30,468 bases of DNA from GCA-003244245 sp052390115 (GCA_052390115.1 JBQTHE010000021.1:1-30468); one strand, 5' to 3'. Positions 7,714-16,320 are shown, counted from the first letter of the stretch. Notes: generated by a model from the letters alone, not told the origin. Numbers and translations: made by a program.

Positions 7714-9621
7714 GTGAGCGTTCGACAGTTGATTCCAGAGGGTCTGGCGGAAATTGCGCCGGGTCCGGAGTTAGCGCGCGTTCTGGCCGGTCTCGAATTG
7801 TCTCGGCTGTCGGGGTATGACTGTGTAGAAGTCCTCAAGGCCCAGTACCGGCAGGCGAATCACGAACGGGCCCGGGCGATGGCCGCGATGGCACAGGTCG
7901 GGGTATGTGGCCCGGTGCCCGAGGGCGACCTGACGCGGAGGGTGCTGCCGGATGAGTTCTCCGCCGACGAGGTCCGCGCCGCTCTCGTACTGACCCGCCG
8001 CGCCGCCGACGCCCAGTTCTGGCTGGCCTATGACCTGGTGACCCGGCTGCCCGAGGTGCACGCCGCGATGGACGCCGGTGTGCTGGACGAACCCCGGGCG
8101 CGGGTGTTCTCCGATTGGACCACCGAGCTGGCGCCCGAGCAGGCCCAGGCGGTGTGCGCCGCGCTGCTACCCGGGACGCCGAGGTGGACCACTGGGCAGC
8201 TGATCGAGCAGATCAAGAAGCTGGCCATCGCGGTGGATCCCGATTGGGCGCGGCGGCGCTATGAGCAGGCAGTAGCCGACCGGAAGGTGGTCGGGTATCG
8301 CAATGCGGATGGATCGGCGAACCTGTCGGGATACAATCTGCCGCTGGATCGGGTGGCCGCGGCCAGCGGGCACATTGATGCGCTCGCGAAATCCGTGAAA
8401 CGTGCCGGTGACTCCCGCCCGATCGACCATATCCGCGCGGACCTGTTCCTCGGGATGACCGATGGCACCTACACCGGGTTAAACGACGCCGCAATCATCC
8501 AGCTCCTCACCGCCACGGCCGTCATAGACGCCGACCAACCCGACAACGATGACGCGGCCGATAACGACGGCGGTGAACCCGATGACGGTGGCCCCGACGA
8601 CAGTGGACCCGGCGGCGCCGGGGAGGCTACTGACGGTGGCGGCGACGAACCCGTCGCTATCGAGCCGGCCGACGGGCGACCCGCGGACGTGGGGCCCCAG
8701 GGCGACGGTGCCGACGGCGTCGAGGCCGGCGAATGCAGGTCCCCGGCTTCCGGGGACGTACCCGCCCGACCGGACCGCAGCACAGCGGGTTTGGAGTTGC
8801 GGGTGCGGTTGTCCACCCTGCTTGGCCGCGACCAGTACCCGGCCGAGCTAGCCGGATGGGGGCCGTTGCACGCCGAGTTGGCCCGCAACCTGGCCGCCAC
8901 CCTCGGTGGCGCCCAGTGGCGCTTCGCGATCACCGACGAGAACGGGCACCTGGTTCACTGCGGGATCACCCGCGCCCGGCCCACCGCTACTGCCGTCCGC
9001 TCCACGACCTGCCGAGCCATCGTGGAGCTGCAGGTACCCGTCACCGCGCTGCGCGCCCTGGCCGCCGACCCCACTACACCCGCAGACTGGGCCGGCGTGG
9101 TCGCCGATCTGACCCGCCAACTCGACCACGACACACCCGGCCAGGCCAGGTACCGGGCCGGCGCCGATCGGCGGGCCCCCGGTGCTGCGCTGCGCCGCTA
9201 CCTGGAAATCCGCGACCGGTACTGCGTCATGATCGGCTGCCGCGCTCCGGCCCACGCCGCCGACAAGGACCACACCGTCGACCACGCCTACGGTGGCCCG
9301 ACTCTGGCACCCAACCTCGGCGACGCATGCCGGCACGACCACCGGCTCAAGGGCGAGGGCGGCTGGGCGCTGCACCAGCCCGAACCCGGCGTGTTCCGCT
9401 GGATCAGCCGACTGGGCCACACCTACGAGCACCGGCCACCGGCGATCCTCGAAACACTGCCCGCCCCCATCCCCCGCGACCGGCCCCCGTGCCCCCTCAC
9501 GATCCCCCTCGATGACGGTTGGGAAGACACCGAGATCTGGGAGGATCTCCCGCCCCCGCCCGATCCCGAGCCGGACCCGCCGCCCGGAACCGACCCCAGT
9601 GCGGACATCCCACCGTTCTGA
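7714..9621 (+). CDS. DUF222 / 13E12-repeat HNH endonuclease
   Basis: 635 aa from GTG 7714 (MSVRQLIPEGLAEIAPGPEL), the usual position for this family; the frame is open back to 7498 through an unrelated hydrolase relic. The N-terminal two thirds is DUF222, all helical (LARVLAGLELSRLSGYDCVEVLKAQ). The C-terminal HNH nuclease has the zinc-type CVMIGC pair, DHTVDHAYGGPT and CRHDHRLKGEGGW. Between them is a low-complexity Asp/Gly/Pro-rich insert (about residues 275-360), probably a flexible linker. The family is multicopy in mycobacteria and relatives (REP13E12) and behaves like a mobile or homing-type element, but its function is unproven. All HNH residues appear intact. Confidence 0.9.
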   Translation: MSVRQLIPEGLAEIAPGPELARVLAGLELSRLSGYDCVEVLKAQYRQANHERARAMAAMAQVGVCGPVPEGDLTRRVLPDEFSADEVRAALVLTRRAADAQFWLAYDLVTRLPEVHAAMDAGVLDEPRARVFSDWTTELAPEQAQAVCAALLPGTPRWTTGQLIEQIKKLAIAVDPDWARRRYEQAVADRKVVGYRNADGSANLSGYNLPLDRVAAASGHIDALAKSVKRAGDSRPIDHIRADLFLGMTDGTYTGLNDAAIIQLLTATAVIDADQPDNDDAADNDGGEPDDGGPDDSGPGGAGEATDGGGDEPVAIEPADGRPADVGPQGDGADGVEAGECRSPASGDVPARPDRSTAGLELRVRLSTLLGRDQYPAELAGWGPLHAELARNLAATLGGAQWRFAITDENGHLVHCGITRARPTATAVRSTTCRAIVELQVPVTALRALAADPTTPADWAGVVADLTRQLDHDTPGQARYRAGADRRAPGAALRRYLEIRDRYCVMIGCRAPAHAADKDHTVDHAYGGPTLAPNLGDACRHDHRLKGEGGWALHQPEPGVFRWISRLGHTYEHRPPAILETLPAPIPRDRPPCPLTIPLDDGWEDTEIWEDLPPPPDPEPDPPPGTDPSADIPPF

Positions 9622-9709
9622 CCTTGCGCCGCCGTCAGTGGCAAGTCAGCAGCTCGGGTCGCTGACGCCCCGTTCGGCCACCAGGCGCTGTCCCAACTAG
9701 GGTGCGATC

Positions 9710-10201
9710 ATGTCAATGCTGGACGACTTGCTGGTCCGGGTGCTGCGTGGCCCGGTGCAGCGCCTAGTGGCCGAGGAACGCAACCGCTACACCTACGGTG
9801 ACAGCGAGGACCCGCTCTACCGTTACCAGCTGCACGGCGCACTGGAGCGGCTGCACATCGACCCCACGGCAATCGTGAACAACGCGCTGTTCAACGTGTC
9901 CGGCGGGGAGATCACCATCGGCGAGCACGCCTTCTTCGGGCACGAGGTCGCGGTGCTCACCGGCACTCACGACATCACCAAGTTCGGCCGGGAGCGCCAG
10001 ACCACCTTTCCCCGGTCGGGCCGCGACGTGGTGATCGAGGAGGGCGTCTGGGTCGCCAGTCACGCGATGGTGCTCGGGCCGGTGCGCATCGGCAAGCACG
10101 CCGTGGTCGCCGCCGGCGCCCTGGTGCTGGAGGACGTGCCGCCCTACGCGGTCGTCGCGGGGCGCCCGGCCAAGGTGCTCAAGAAGATCGATCCGGTGTG
10201 A
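9710..10201 (+). CDS. left-handed beta-helix (hexapeptide) acyltransferase
   Basis: 163 aa, ATG 9710. The second half has hexapeptide repeats (NNALFNVSGGEITIGEHAFF, then VVIEEGVWVASHAMVLGPVRIGKHAVVAAGALV). It closes with the family signature PPYAVVAGRPAKVLKKI of the NodL/LacA/Maa group of acetyl-CoA-dependent O-acetyltransferases. The probable catalytic His is in LTGTHDI. A sugar acceptor is likely from context. The stop overlaps the methyltransferase start by four bases (GTGA), indicating translational coupling. Confidence 0.9.
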   Translation: MSMLDDLLVRVLRGPVQRLVAEERNRYTYGDSEDPLYRYQLHGALERLHIDPTAIVNNALFNVSGGEITIGEHAFFGHEVAVLTGTHDITKFGRERQTTFPRSGRDVVIEEGVWVASHAMVLGPVRIGKHAVVAAGALVLEDVPPYAVVAGRPAKVLKKIDPV

Positions 10202-10710
10202 AGGTCGAGATCGGTGCGGGAGAGAAGCCGCACCCCGATTATGACGTGCACGTCGACATTCTCCCGCTGCCCGATATCGAGGTGATCAGCTGGATCGACC
10301 CGCTGCCGTTCGCCACCGCCTCGGTCGACGCGCTGCGCGCCAACCACGTGCTCGAACACCAGAGCTATGAGCTCGTCGAGCCGACCCTGCGCGAGTGGGC
10401 CCGGGTGATGCGCCCCGGCGCGGCGCTGGACATCGGTGTGCCGGACGCCCGGTTCGTCGCCGGGCAGTGGGTGCGCGGCGAGATCGACACCGCCGAGGCG
10501 AACTACTGGATCCTCGGCGGCCACTCCGACCGGGCCGCGCACCAAGGCGTCGACGCGCGCGGAGTGCCACGCTGGATCTGGAACGCCCACCACACCATGT
10601 TCGACGCCGAGTCGCTGGGCGCGCTGGTCTCCCGCTGCGGGTTCATCGACCTGGACATCTTCACCTACGACATCCGCAACCTGCGTTGCTTGGCGCTGCG
10701 CGCCCCGTGA
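10198..10710 (+). CDS. class I SAM-dependent methyltransferase
   Basis: 170 aa, GTG start overlapping the upstream acyltransferase. Motif I is short (VEIGAGEKPHPDYDVHVDI, with an acidic residue at the end of strand 2), followed by the IDPLPFATASVDALRANHVLEH segment typical of Methyltransf_11-like enzymes, and WARVMRPGAALDIGVPD (motif IV/post-motif region). It resembles sugar- or glycan-associated methyltransferases found in surface-polysaccharide clusters. The acceptor is unknown. A 10 bp inverted repeat starts at its stop codon. Confidence 0.88.
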   Translation: MKVEIGAGEKPHPDYDVHVDILPLPDIEVISWIDPLPFATASVDALRANHVLEHQSYELVEPTLREWARVMRPGAALDIGVPDARFVAGQWVRGEIDTAEANYWILGGHSDRAAHQGVDARGVPRWIWNAHHTMFDAESLGALVSRCGFIDLDIFTYDIRNLRCLALRAP

Positions 10711-10747
10711 GTGGCAATACTAGCTATGACTCGCATCGCCACTCACG
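10706..10747. repeat. 10 bp inverted repeat at the methyltransferase/NLR junction
   Basis: CGTGAGTGGC (10706-10715) pairs with GCCACTCACG (10738-10747) around a 22-base loop. It includes the methyltransferase stop codon and ends nine bases before the Shine-Dalgarno site of the NACHT gene. It could be a weak terminator/attenuator or an operator for the NACHT gene; there is no U-run. The symmetry is seen directly, the role is inferred. Confidence 0.6.
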
Positions 10748-10766
10748 AGTCTCCGAAGGAGACCAC

Positions 10767-11945
10767 ATGCCGCTGGACACAGCCGCGACCGGGATCGGCA
10801 AGCAAGTGGTCACCCACGCGGCGCGCACCTGGTTTGGTGCCAGGCGGGAACGCGCTGAGCGTGACTCCGAGCTGACCGACTTGGTGCGGATCAGCGTTCG
10901 GGACTACTTCCAGCGGCGCAAGTTGGTCCTTCAACTGGAGGAGCTGGCCAACCAGATCGCCGAGCGGCTGCGGCCGATCTACGAGCACGACTTTCGCACT
11001 GTGCCCGAGAACGAGCGGGTCGCCGCGTTGCTGGCGGTGGTCGACGCTCTGGAGGCCGCTGATCTGACCGACGACACGCTGTTCGCGGTGGACGTCGATG
11101 CCCGCAAACTGGCGCGGTTAGTGCGCGATCGCGTTCCGGCCCGGCGGGTGGGCTTGGTCGAGCCGGCCGAGCGGCTCTATGACGCGGTACTGGACGAGAG
11201 CTGCATGGCGCTGGTACAGGTGGTCAAGCACCTGCCCGCGTTCGAGCCCCGTGCGCTGACCGAGTTGCTGGGCCGGTTCTCCCACGTGGTCGAGGGCATC
11301 GGCGAGGTGCTGCACCGGTTGCGACGCACCACCCTCGACGCCCCCTCGGGAAGTGAACATGACGAGGAGTTCCGCGCCCGCTATCTCACACATGTCAGCG
11401 AGACGCTGGACGAGCTGGAACAGTTCGGCATCGACGTCCGGCGCTACAACCCCCGCAAGCTGGTCAGCGTCGCGTACCTGAGCCTGCAGGTCAGCACCAA
11501 CCCTAACCGCCGGGGTCGCGGTGACCGACCCGACGAGCGCTGGTTCACCAATGGACGCCGCACCGTGACGAGCGGCAGCAGCAGCCAGCGGGCCGAGGCG
11601 GCACTGGCCGAGAGCCCTCGGACACTGCTGCGGGGTGACGCGGGTTCAGGCAAGACCACGCTACTGCAGTGGCTGGCGGTGACGGCCGCACGCAGCAGGT
11701 TCTCCGGGCCGCTGGCGGACTGGAACGGGTCCGTGCCGTTCCTGGTCCGGTTGCGCAGCTACGCCGACCGTCCGCTGCCGCGACCGGAGCAGCTGCTCCG
11801 ACCCGCTGGTCGAGCTCCTGCCGCCGGGATGGGTGCACCGGCAGTTGGGCACCGGGCGGGCACTGCTACTCGTCGACGGCGTGGACGAACTGGTCACCGC
11901 GCAGCGGCCCGCCGTCCGCCGGTGGTTGCAGGGCCTACTCGCTGA
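10767..11945 (+). CDS. NACHT-type NLR-like protein, N-terminal part (frameshifted)
   Basis: ATG 10767 follows a perfect AAGGAG (10756-10761). Residues 1-~190 are an all-helical domain like the helical regions that precede NACHT in bacterial NLR-like proteins. Residues ~284-344 start the NACHT NTPase with Walker A GDAGSGKTT at 290-298. From codon 345 (nt 11799) the frame changes to an Arg/Pro/Ala-rich out-of-frame tail up to 11945, while the true continuation (DPLVELLPPGWVHRQLG) sits in the next frame from 11800. One extra C in CTGCTCCGACCC explains it. Joined to the next entry, the protein would be about 1092 aa. As read, this half has Walker A but no Walker B and would not hydrolyse ATP. Confidence 0.8.
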   Translation: MPLDTAATGIGKQVVTHAARTWFGARRERAERDSELTDLVRISVRDYFQRRKLVLQLEELANQIAERLRPIYEHDFRTVPENERVAALLAVVDALEAADLTDDTLFAVDVDARKLARLVRDRVPARRVGLVEPAERLYDAVLDESCMALVQVVKHLPAFEPRALTELLGRFSHVVEGIGEVLHRLRRTTLDAPSGSEHDEEFRARYLTHVSETLDELEQFGIDVRRYNPRKLVSVAYLSLQVSTNPNRRGRGDRPDERWFTNGRRTVTSGSSSQRAEAALAESPRTLLRGDAGSGKTTLLQWLAVTAARSRFSGPLADWNGSVPFLVRLRSYADRPLPRPEQLLRPAGRAPAAGMGAPAVGHRAGTATRRRRGRTGHRAAARRPPVVAGPTR

Positions 11946-14046
11946 GTATCCGCAGGTCCGGGTGGTAGTGACCTCGCGCCCCGGCACTGCCGACCGCAGC
12001 TGGCTGGCTAGCGAGCAGTTCGCCCCGGTGCTGCTGGAACGGATGTCCCCGCTCGACGTAGCGGCGTTCTGCCGCCGCTGGCACGACGCCATGCGCAACG
12101 CCGCCCAGCGCTCGGCCGTCACGCTACCGTGCCGCGCAGACGAGCTCCCCGAATACGAGCGGGCGCTACTTCGCCAGCTCGACGGGCGCAGGCACCTGCG
12201 CGGGCTGGCCAGCAGCCCACTGCTATGCGCGATGCTCTGCGCGCTCAACCTCGACCGCCGCCAGCAGCTTCCCCCGGACCGGATGGCGCTCTACCGGGAC
12301 GCCTTGGCGCTGCTGCTGGAACGCCGCGACGCCGAGCGCGAGGTGCCCGCGAGCCGCGCCGTCGTGCTGGACGCCGGTAGCAAGCTCGCGATCCTGCAGC
12401 ATGTGGCCTGGCGGCTGAGCCTGGCCGGGCGCGCGGAGCTACCCCGCGACGACGTGCTGGAGATGGTGCGGCGAGCGGTGGAGCGGATGCCCAATGTCGA
12501 GTACTCCGCGCAGGACGTGCTGCAGCACCTGCTGGACCGCAGCGGCGTGATCCGGGAACCGGTGCTCGGCCGGGTCGACTTCGTGCATCGCACCTTCCAG
12601 GAGTACCTGGCGGCCAAAGAAGCCGTCGAGGATCAGGCAGTCGACACGCTCTTCACCCGCGCCCACCTCGACCAGTGGTGGGAGACCATCGTGATGGCCG
12701 TCGGGCACGCCACCCCGGAACGCCGGGCGGCGCTGCTGAGCGGTGTCCTGGACCGGGCCGACACCGAACCGCGACACTGCCGGAAATTACGCCTGCTGGC
12801 CGCCGCCTGTCTGGACACCGCGCAGGTGGTCGACCCCGAGGTCACGAGTCGAGTCGAGGAAGCGGTCGACGAGCTGGTGCCGCCGCGCGGACAGAACGAG
12901 ACCCGCTCACTGGCGCTTGCCGGTGGCCGGGTGCTGCGACGGTTACCCTCCGCACTGGACGGACTGAGCGACGCCTCGGCCGTGGCTTCGGTGAAGACGG
13001 CTGCTCTGGTCGGCGGCCCCGAGGCGCTCAGGTTGCTTGCCCGGTGGGCGCCCGACCCGCGGGGCGCGGTGCAACGTGCCCTCGCGCAGGTATGGCGTTA
13101 CTTCGACCCCGCCGACTACGCCAAGATAGTGCTGCGAGACGCCCCGCTTGACCATGGAGCGATCTCAGTCACGCTAGTCGAACAAGTTCCGCACCTGCGC
13201 ACCCTGCAGAATCTCTGCGAGGTGGCACTGGACCTGTTCGACTCGGGCATGGTCGACGACCTTACGTTCCTCCGTGATGCGCCACCGGCCACGACCTGGC
13301 TACAAGTCCACATCCCAGGGCCGGTCGATCTCTCGCCTCTTGCCAACTGCCCCGTGTTGGAGATGGTGAACGTGGTCGGTGGCGGTGTTAGCGCAGGATT
13401 AGAAATACTCGCCACGCTGCCAGAGCTCAAGAACCTGGGTATTAAACCTCCGACCGAGGACCAGGATCTGTCTTTCCTGGCCGACTGTCCATCACTAGTC
13501 AGCGTGCTGTTGCGCGATTGTACCGAGCTGTCGAACCTCTCGTCGCTGGTGTCAGCGTCCCGTCTGAGATACTTGGAGTTGCGGCGCGCCAAGCATCTTC
13601 GTGATCTTGGTGCCCTCACCGAGCTACCCAATCTTACGTCACTCATCATCGGAGGTGCTCCGCTCACCGGTGGTCTTGCTGCTATGACACCTGTCCTCTA
13701 TCAGCTCAAAATGCTATACGTGATGTCGGTACCTACAGCCACGTCGCTCGACGCGCTCGCCGGAAGCACACTGATTCACCTCGATCTCAATGACTGCCCG
13801 GTCACCGATCTGGAGCCGTTGCGCACACTGCAGTCCTTGAGAAGTGTGTCGTTGCGCCGACTCCCCGGCCTGAACCTCGCGCCGCTGGCCTCGCTGCCGC
13901 ACCTGAGTGAGTTGAAACTGACGGACATGAATGAGTCGATCGATCTTTCACCGCTTGCCCAGACGGGTCATAGCTTACGGGTAGAGCCGCGGAATACCTC
14001 GACCGTGGGAGAACCGGGTCCCCTGGTCAAGATCCGGCGACGCTGA
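11833..14046 (+). CDS. NACHT-LRR protein, C-terminal part (frameshifted)
   Basis: The homologous part begins at 11800, and 11833 (GTG) is the first possible start in this frame, without a ribosome site. It opens with Walker B ALLLVDGVDELV, then the sensor strand VRVVVTSRPGTADRSW and the winged-helix/ARC region with FVHRTFQEYLAA, a conserved hallmark of NACHT proteins. A helical linker follows to about 13300. The last ~240 residues are leucine-rich repeats (SPLANCPVLEMVNV, LSFLADCPSLVSVLL, DLGALTELPNLTSLII, LEPLRTLQSLRSVSL, LAPLASLPHLSELKL). In this architecture, bacterial NLRs use the LRR end as a sensor in phage immunity. With the N-terminal half it probably was one gene. No effector domain of known enzyme type is seen. 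Confidence 0.8.
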   Translation: MHRQLGTGRALLLVDGVDELVTAQRPAVRRWLQGLLAEYPQVRVVVTSRPGTADRSWLASEQFAPVLLERMSPLDVAAFCRRWHDAMRNAAQRSAVTLPCRADELPEYERALLRQLDGRRHLRGLASSPLLCAMLCALNLDRRQQLPPDRMALYRDALALLLERRDAEREVPASRAVVLDAGSKLAILQHVAWRLSLAGRAELPRDDVLEMVRRAVERMPNVEYSAQDVLQHLLDRSGVIREPVLGRVDFVHRTFQEYLAAKEAVEDQAVDTLFTRAHLDQWWETIVMAVGHATPERRAALLSGVLDRADTEPRHCRKLRLLAAACLDTAQVVDPEVTSRVEEAVDELVPPRGQNETRSLALAGGRVLRRLPSALDGLSDASAVASVKTAALVGGPEALRLLARWAPDPRGAVQRALAQVWRYFDPADYAKIVLRDAPLDHGAISVTLVEQVPHLRTLQNLCEVALDLFDSGMVDDLTFLRDAPPATTWLQVHIPGPVDLSPLANCPVLEMVNVVGGGVSAGLEILATLPELKNLGIKPPTEDQDLSFLADCPSLVSVLLRDCTELSNLSSLVSASRLRYLELRRAKHLRDLGALTELPNLTSLIIGGAPLTGGLAAMTPVLYQLKMLYVMSVPTATSLDALAGSTLIHLDLNDCPVTDLEPLRTLQSLRSVSLRRLPGLNLAPLASLPHLSELKLTDMNESIDLSPLAQTGHSLRVEPRNTSTVGEPGPLVKIRRR

Positions 14047-14098
14047 CACAGCGCCGGATATCTTGCCGCGGATCACGATCTTACGCGCGCTTCTCTTC

Positions 14099-14704
14099 TC
14101 AAGATAAAGAGGAATGGAGCGGAAGGGGAAGAATCAGTACATCAAACAAGGGGGCGTGGTCCCATCCAGGTCGCAACTGCGCCACCTGGCGCCATCCCCA
14201 GTGTAGATAGGCACGGCGAGCAGCAACGTTGTCCGGCTCGACGAGCAGGGTGGCACGCTGCTCCTTCCGGCCAAGCAGGAGACGGTCATGCAGTGTGTGC
14301 GCGATGCCCTTCCCGGCCCAATCCTGAAGAACCATGATTTCTGAAAGAGCAAAAGTTCGGCGACCATCTTCCCACGTAAATCCCGGTTCAGGCTCGTCAA
14401 GCAGCCCGGCCCACCAGCCAGTAGTCGTTGCTTGCTCGTCAAGCGGCCAGCCCCAGGTCTGCCCGACCGCGTCGTCCCCTTGATAAGCCACCACCAAGTC
14501 AAAACCGGATCCCGATGTGTATGCATCAAACCTGTGCATGAACGTCTCGACACTATCGAAGGGATCACCGCTGGCGATCGCATCGACATACGAACCGACG
14601 TACACAGCCTCGACCACGGCACGGATCTGACGCGCGCTGTCGGCATCGTAGCGGCGGAAGGTGACGTCGGCGCCGCCGGTCGAGCCAATATCCGACGCTG
14701 TCAT
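14099..14704 (-). CDS. GNAT-family N-acetyltransferase
   Basis: 201 aa. The acetyl-CoA loop is in LSEIMVLQDWAGKGIAHTLHDRLL (motif A, Q-x-x-x-G-K-G-x-A) and the second conserved helix in NVAARRAYLHWGWRQV. The acceptor is unknown. ATG 14704 overlaps the stop of the upstream XRE regulator by four bases (ATGA), so the two are translationally coupled. A regulator coupled to an acetyltransferase often means control of a small-molecule response, but this is inference. Base composition is lower in GC than the flanking genes, a possible sign of transfer. Confidence 0.88.
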   Translation of the reverse strand: MTASDIGSTGGADVTFRRYDADSARQIRAVVEAVYVGSYVDAIASGDPFDSVETFMHRFDAYTSGSGFDLVVAYQGDDAVGQTWGWPLDEQATTTGWWAGLLDEPEPGFTWEDGRRTFALSEIMVLQDWAGKGIAHTLHDRLLLGRKEQRATLLVEPDNVAARRAYLHWGWRQVAQLRPGWDHAPLFDVLILPLPLHSSLS

Positions 14705-16059
14705 GCGCAGGATCTAGTGGACAGCGCGTCGTACCGGTCGCAGAACTCATCATTCTTACGGGCCTGCGCGACTTGTCTAACGGGACGCAGCTCTACGACG
14801 GTTCGCGGAGACGCGACCTGCCGTTCAAGTGCGGGAAGCACTGCCAAACCCTCGGAAATTGCCTCATCTTCGTCGCCACGGGCGGCGAGCGTGCCCGCCA
14901 ACTGGGCGTGATAGTTGGCCCGATTACGCGGAGAGAGCCCCAGCTCCTCCAGGCTAGCCCGATAGAGGGTGGAAGCTGTGTCCAGCTCACCTAGATACAG
15001 TCGGCCCTTCGCTTCGTGTACTGTGATCTCACTCTCTGTGGCAAACCGAAGCCAGACCGCTTCATCTTCCGTGAATCCCGTACGGTCGATCTCACGCTTG
15101 GCTCGTATGATGGCGGCGTCAAATCCATTTCTGTCGCCGGCCGCTGCGTGCGCGATCGCTTCCCGGCAAGCCAATAATGCGTGCAGTCGTGGGGATGTAT
15201 CGTGTCGCGCCAACTCGATAGCGCGACCACTGAGCCGGACGGCCTCGCGGGCAAATCCACGATTGCTGCGTCTACTTGCCATCTGAGTCAATTGCAGAGA
15301 CATTTTCTCTATTGCCCTTACCGCCAATCCGGTGTCCCCGGCCTGGCTGGCCAAAAGGAATGCCTCAGAATATAGCTCACGGGCTCGGGTTTGATCGTCT
15401 CCGTCATGGCTGAGCCAGCCAACACACACTGCTAGTTCGCCAGCGATACTCACGAGCTGTCGACCGATTAGCTCGCCGTAGTCAGCTTCATCCAACATTT
15501 GACGGACCAGGCGATACTGACCCAGAGCAGCGCCGGCCAGCGCCGCTCCACCGACATGCTGATCCTTCGTATACAGCTCATCTGCCGATGCACGAAGATC
15601 CCGGATGTGCGCGGGGTCGACCTTGGCTGGTATGGCAGCGACAGCGCCGGAACAAGCTATGGCAGCGGCGGTGCCGGTCAGAAATCCGCGTCTATCCATG
15701 TCTCCATCATCCTCGGTGCACGCTGACCCCTCAACTGACGTATCGGGGCTATCGGGTGGCGGAACAATGGCGGACCGAGCAGGAAGCGGCAGCGGGGCGC
15801 CCATCTCGGCAAGAATGCGCCGATAAAAGCTGCGTGGCCTTTTGATCTGACCTGATTCCCAACGCCAGACCATTTTCTCGTCTAGCTTGGTTCCTTGTGC
15901 TTCCTTCGTCCTGTAAGCCATTGCCTCCACTTGCTCGCAGAACTCTTTTCGCGACCATTTCTGCACCTCCTCCCGCCACTGTCGGAGGCCTTCACCCCAA
16001 GCTCCTGCCGAAGCACCTCCCACGGCCGCTGCTCCACCATAGCTCCCTAGCTGGCTCAT
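14701..16059 (-). CDS. XRE-family regulator with helical repeat C-terminus
   Basis: 452 aa, ATG 16059 with AAAGGAGA about ten bases upstream. The N-terminus (~20-90) is a helix-turn-helix of the SEQVEAMAYRTKEAQG-KLDEKMVWRWESGQIKRP type, a Cro/C1-like fold in which the recognition helix contacts DNA. After a Pro/Ser-rich linker comes MDRRGFLTGTAAAIACSGAV (121-140), a twin-arginine-like segment in the middle of the protein, characteristic of this actinobacterial regulator group and probably not used for export. The remainder is TPR-like helical hairpins (GRAIELARHDTSPRLHALLACREAIAHAAAGDR; ASTLYRASLEELGLSPRNRANYHAQLAGTLAARGDEDEA), likely a sensor or oligomerisation region. It probably regulates itself and the coupled GNAT gene. 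Confidence 0.88.
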   Translation of the reverse strand: MSQLGSYGGAAAVGGASAGAWGEGLRQWREEVQKWSRKEFCEQVEAMAYRTKEAQGTKLDEKMVWRWESGQIKRPRSFYRRILAEMGAPLPLPARSAIVPPPDSPDTSVEGSACTEDDGDMDRRGFLTGTAAAIACSGAVAAIPAKVDPAHIRDLRASADELYTKDQHVGGAALAGAALGQYRLVRQMLDEADYGELIGRQLVSIAGELAVCVGWLSHDGDDQTRARELYSEAFLLASQAGDTGLAVRAIEKMSLQLTQMASRRSNRGFAREAVRLSGRAIELARHDTSPRLHALLACREAIAHAAAGDRNGFDAAIIRAKREIDRTGFTEDEAVWLRFATESEITVHEAKGRLYLGELDTASTLYRASLEELGLSPRNRANYHAQLAGTLAARGDEDEAISEGLAVLPALERQVASPRTVVELRPVRQVAQARKNDEFCDRYDALSTRSCA

Positions 16060-16268
16060 GCTCGGGATGTCTCCTTTGCCCTACCTTTGCCCTGCTGCCG
16101 CCTTCTTGCGCCCTGCCTTGGCATCTCGACCCCTGTTTCGCTTTCACCATGCCTGAGCTGCTCGACCAGAGGGGTCCTCTTAGCGCCGGAGAAACCCGGG
16201 ACATGATCGTAGTCCCTGATGAGGCCAACGTCTTCAGCCTTCCCGCCCTGCTGGCTTGCCAAGGGCAT
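16056..16268 (-). CDS. possible small ORF coupled to the XRE gene
   Basis: A 70-codon frame from ATG 16268 whose TGA overlaps the XRE start (ATGA), the arrangement seen in coupled genes. The product is hydrophilic, Gln/Arg/Gly-rich and unrecognised. No Shine-Dalgarno site is visible, and the same codons read in register on the plus strand also stay open (41 aa, 16149-16274), so either, both or neither may be real. The frame extends to GTG 16328 only through the hairpin at 16279-16320. Confidence 0.25.
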   Translation of the reverse strand: MPLASQQGGKAEDVGLIRDYDHVPGFSGAKRTPLVEQLRHGESETGVEMPRQGARRRQQGKGRAKETSRA

Positions 16269-16278
16269 CACTGAGCGG

Positions 16279-16320
16279 CGACGACCCCGCCCGTAACCCC
16301 GAAACCGGGCGGGGTCGTCG
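16279..16320. terminator. 15 bp perfect GC-rich hairpin
   Basis: CGACGACCCCGCCCG (16279-16293) pairs perfectly with its complement at 16306-16320 around a 12-base loop. It sits between the divergent XRE gene and the small plus-strand genes. There is no U-tract. It would form a very stable terminator-like stem, either for a short plus transcript ending near 16274 or as a 5' leader structure ahead of the gene at 16349. Confidence 0.6.

Noticed and set aside
8713..9515. Long alternative-frame ORFs across the DUF222 gene
   Set aside because: Arg/Pro-rich shadows of a high-GC coding region with no family match.
10395..10766. Upstream extension of the NACHT gene frame through the methyltransferase
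   Set aside because: Overlaps a clear methyltransferase in another frame; ATG 10767 has AAGGAG.
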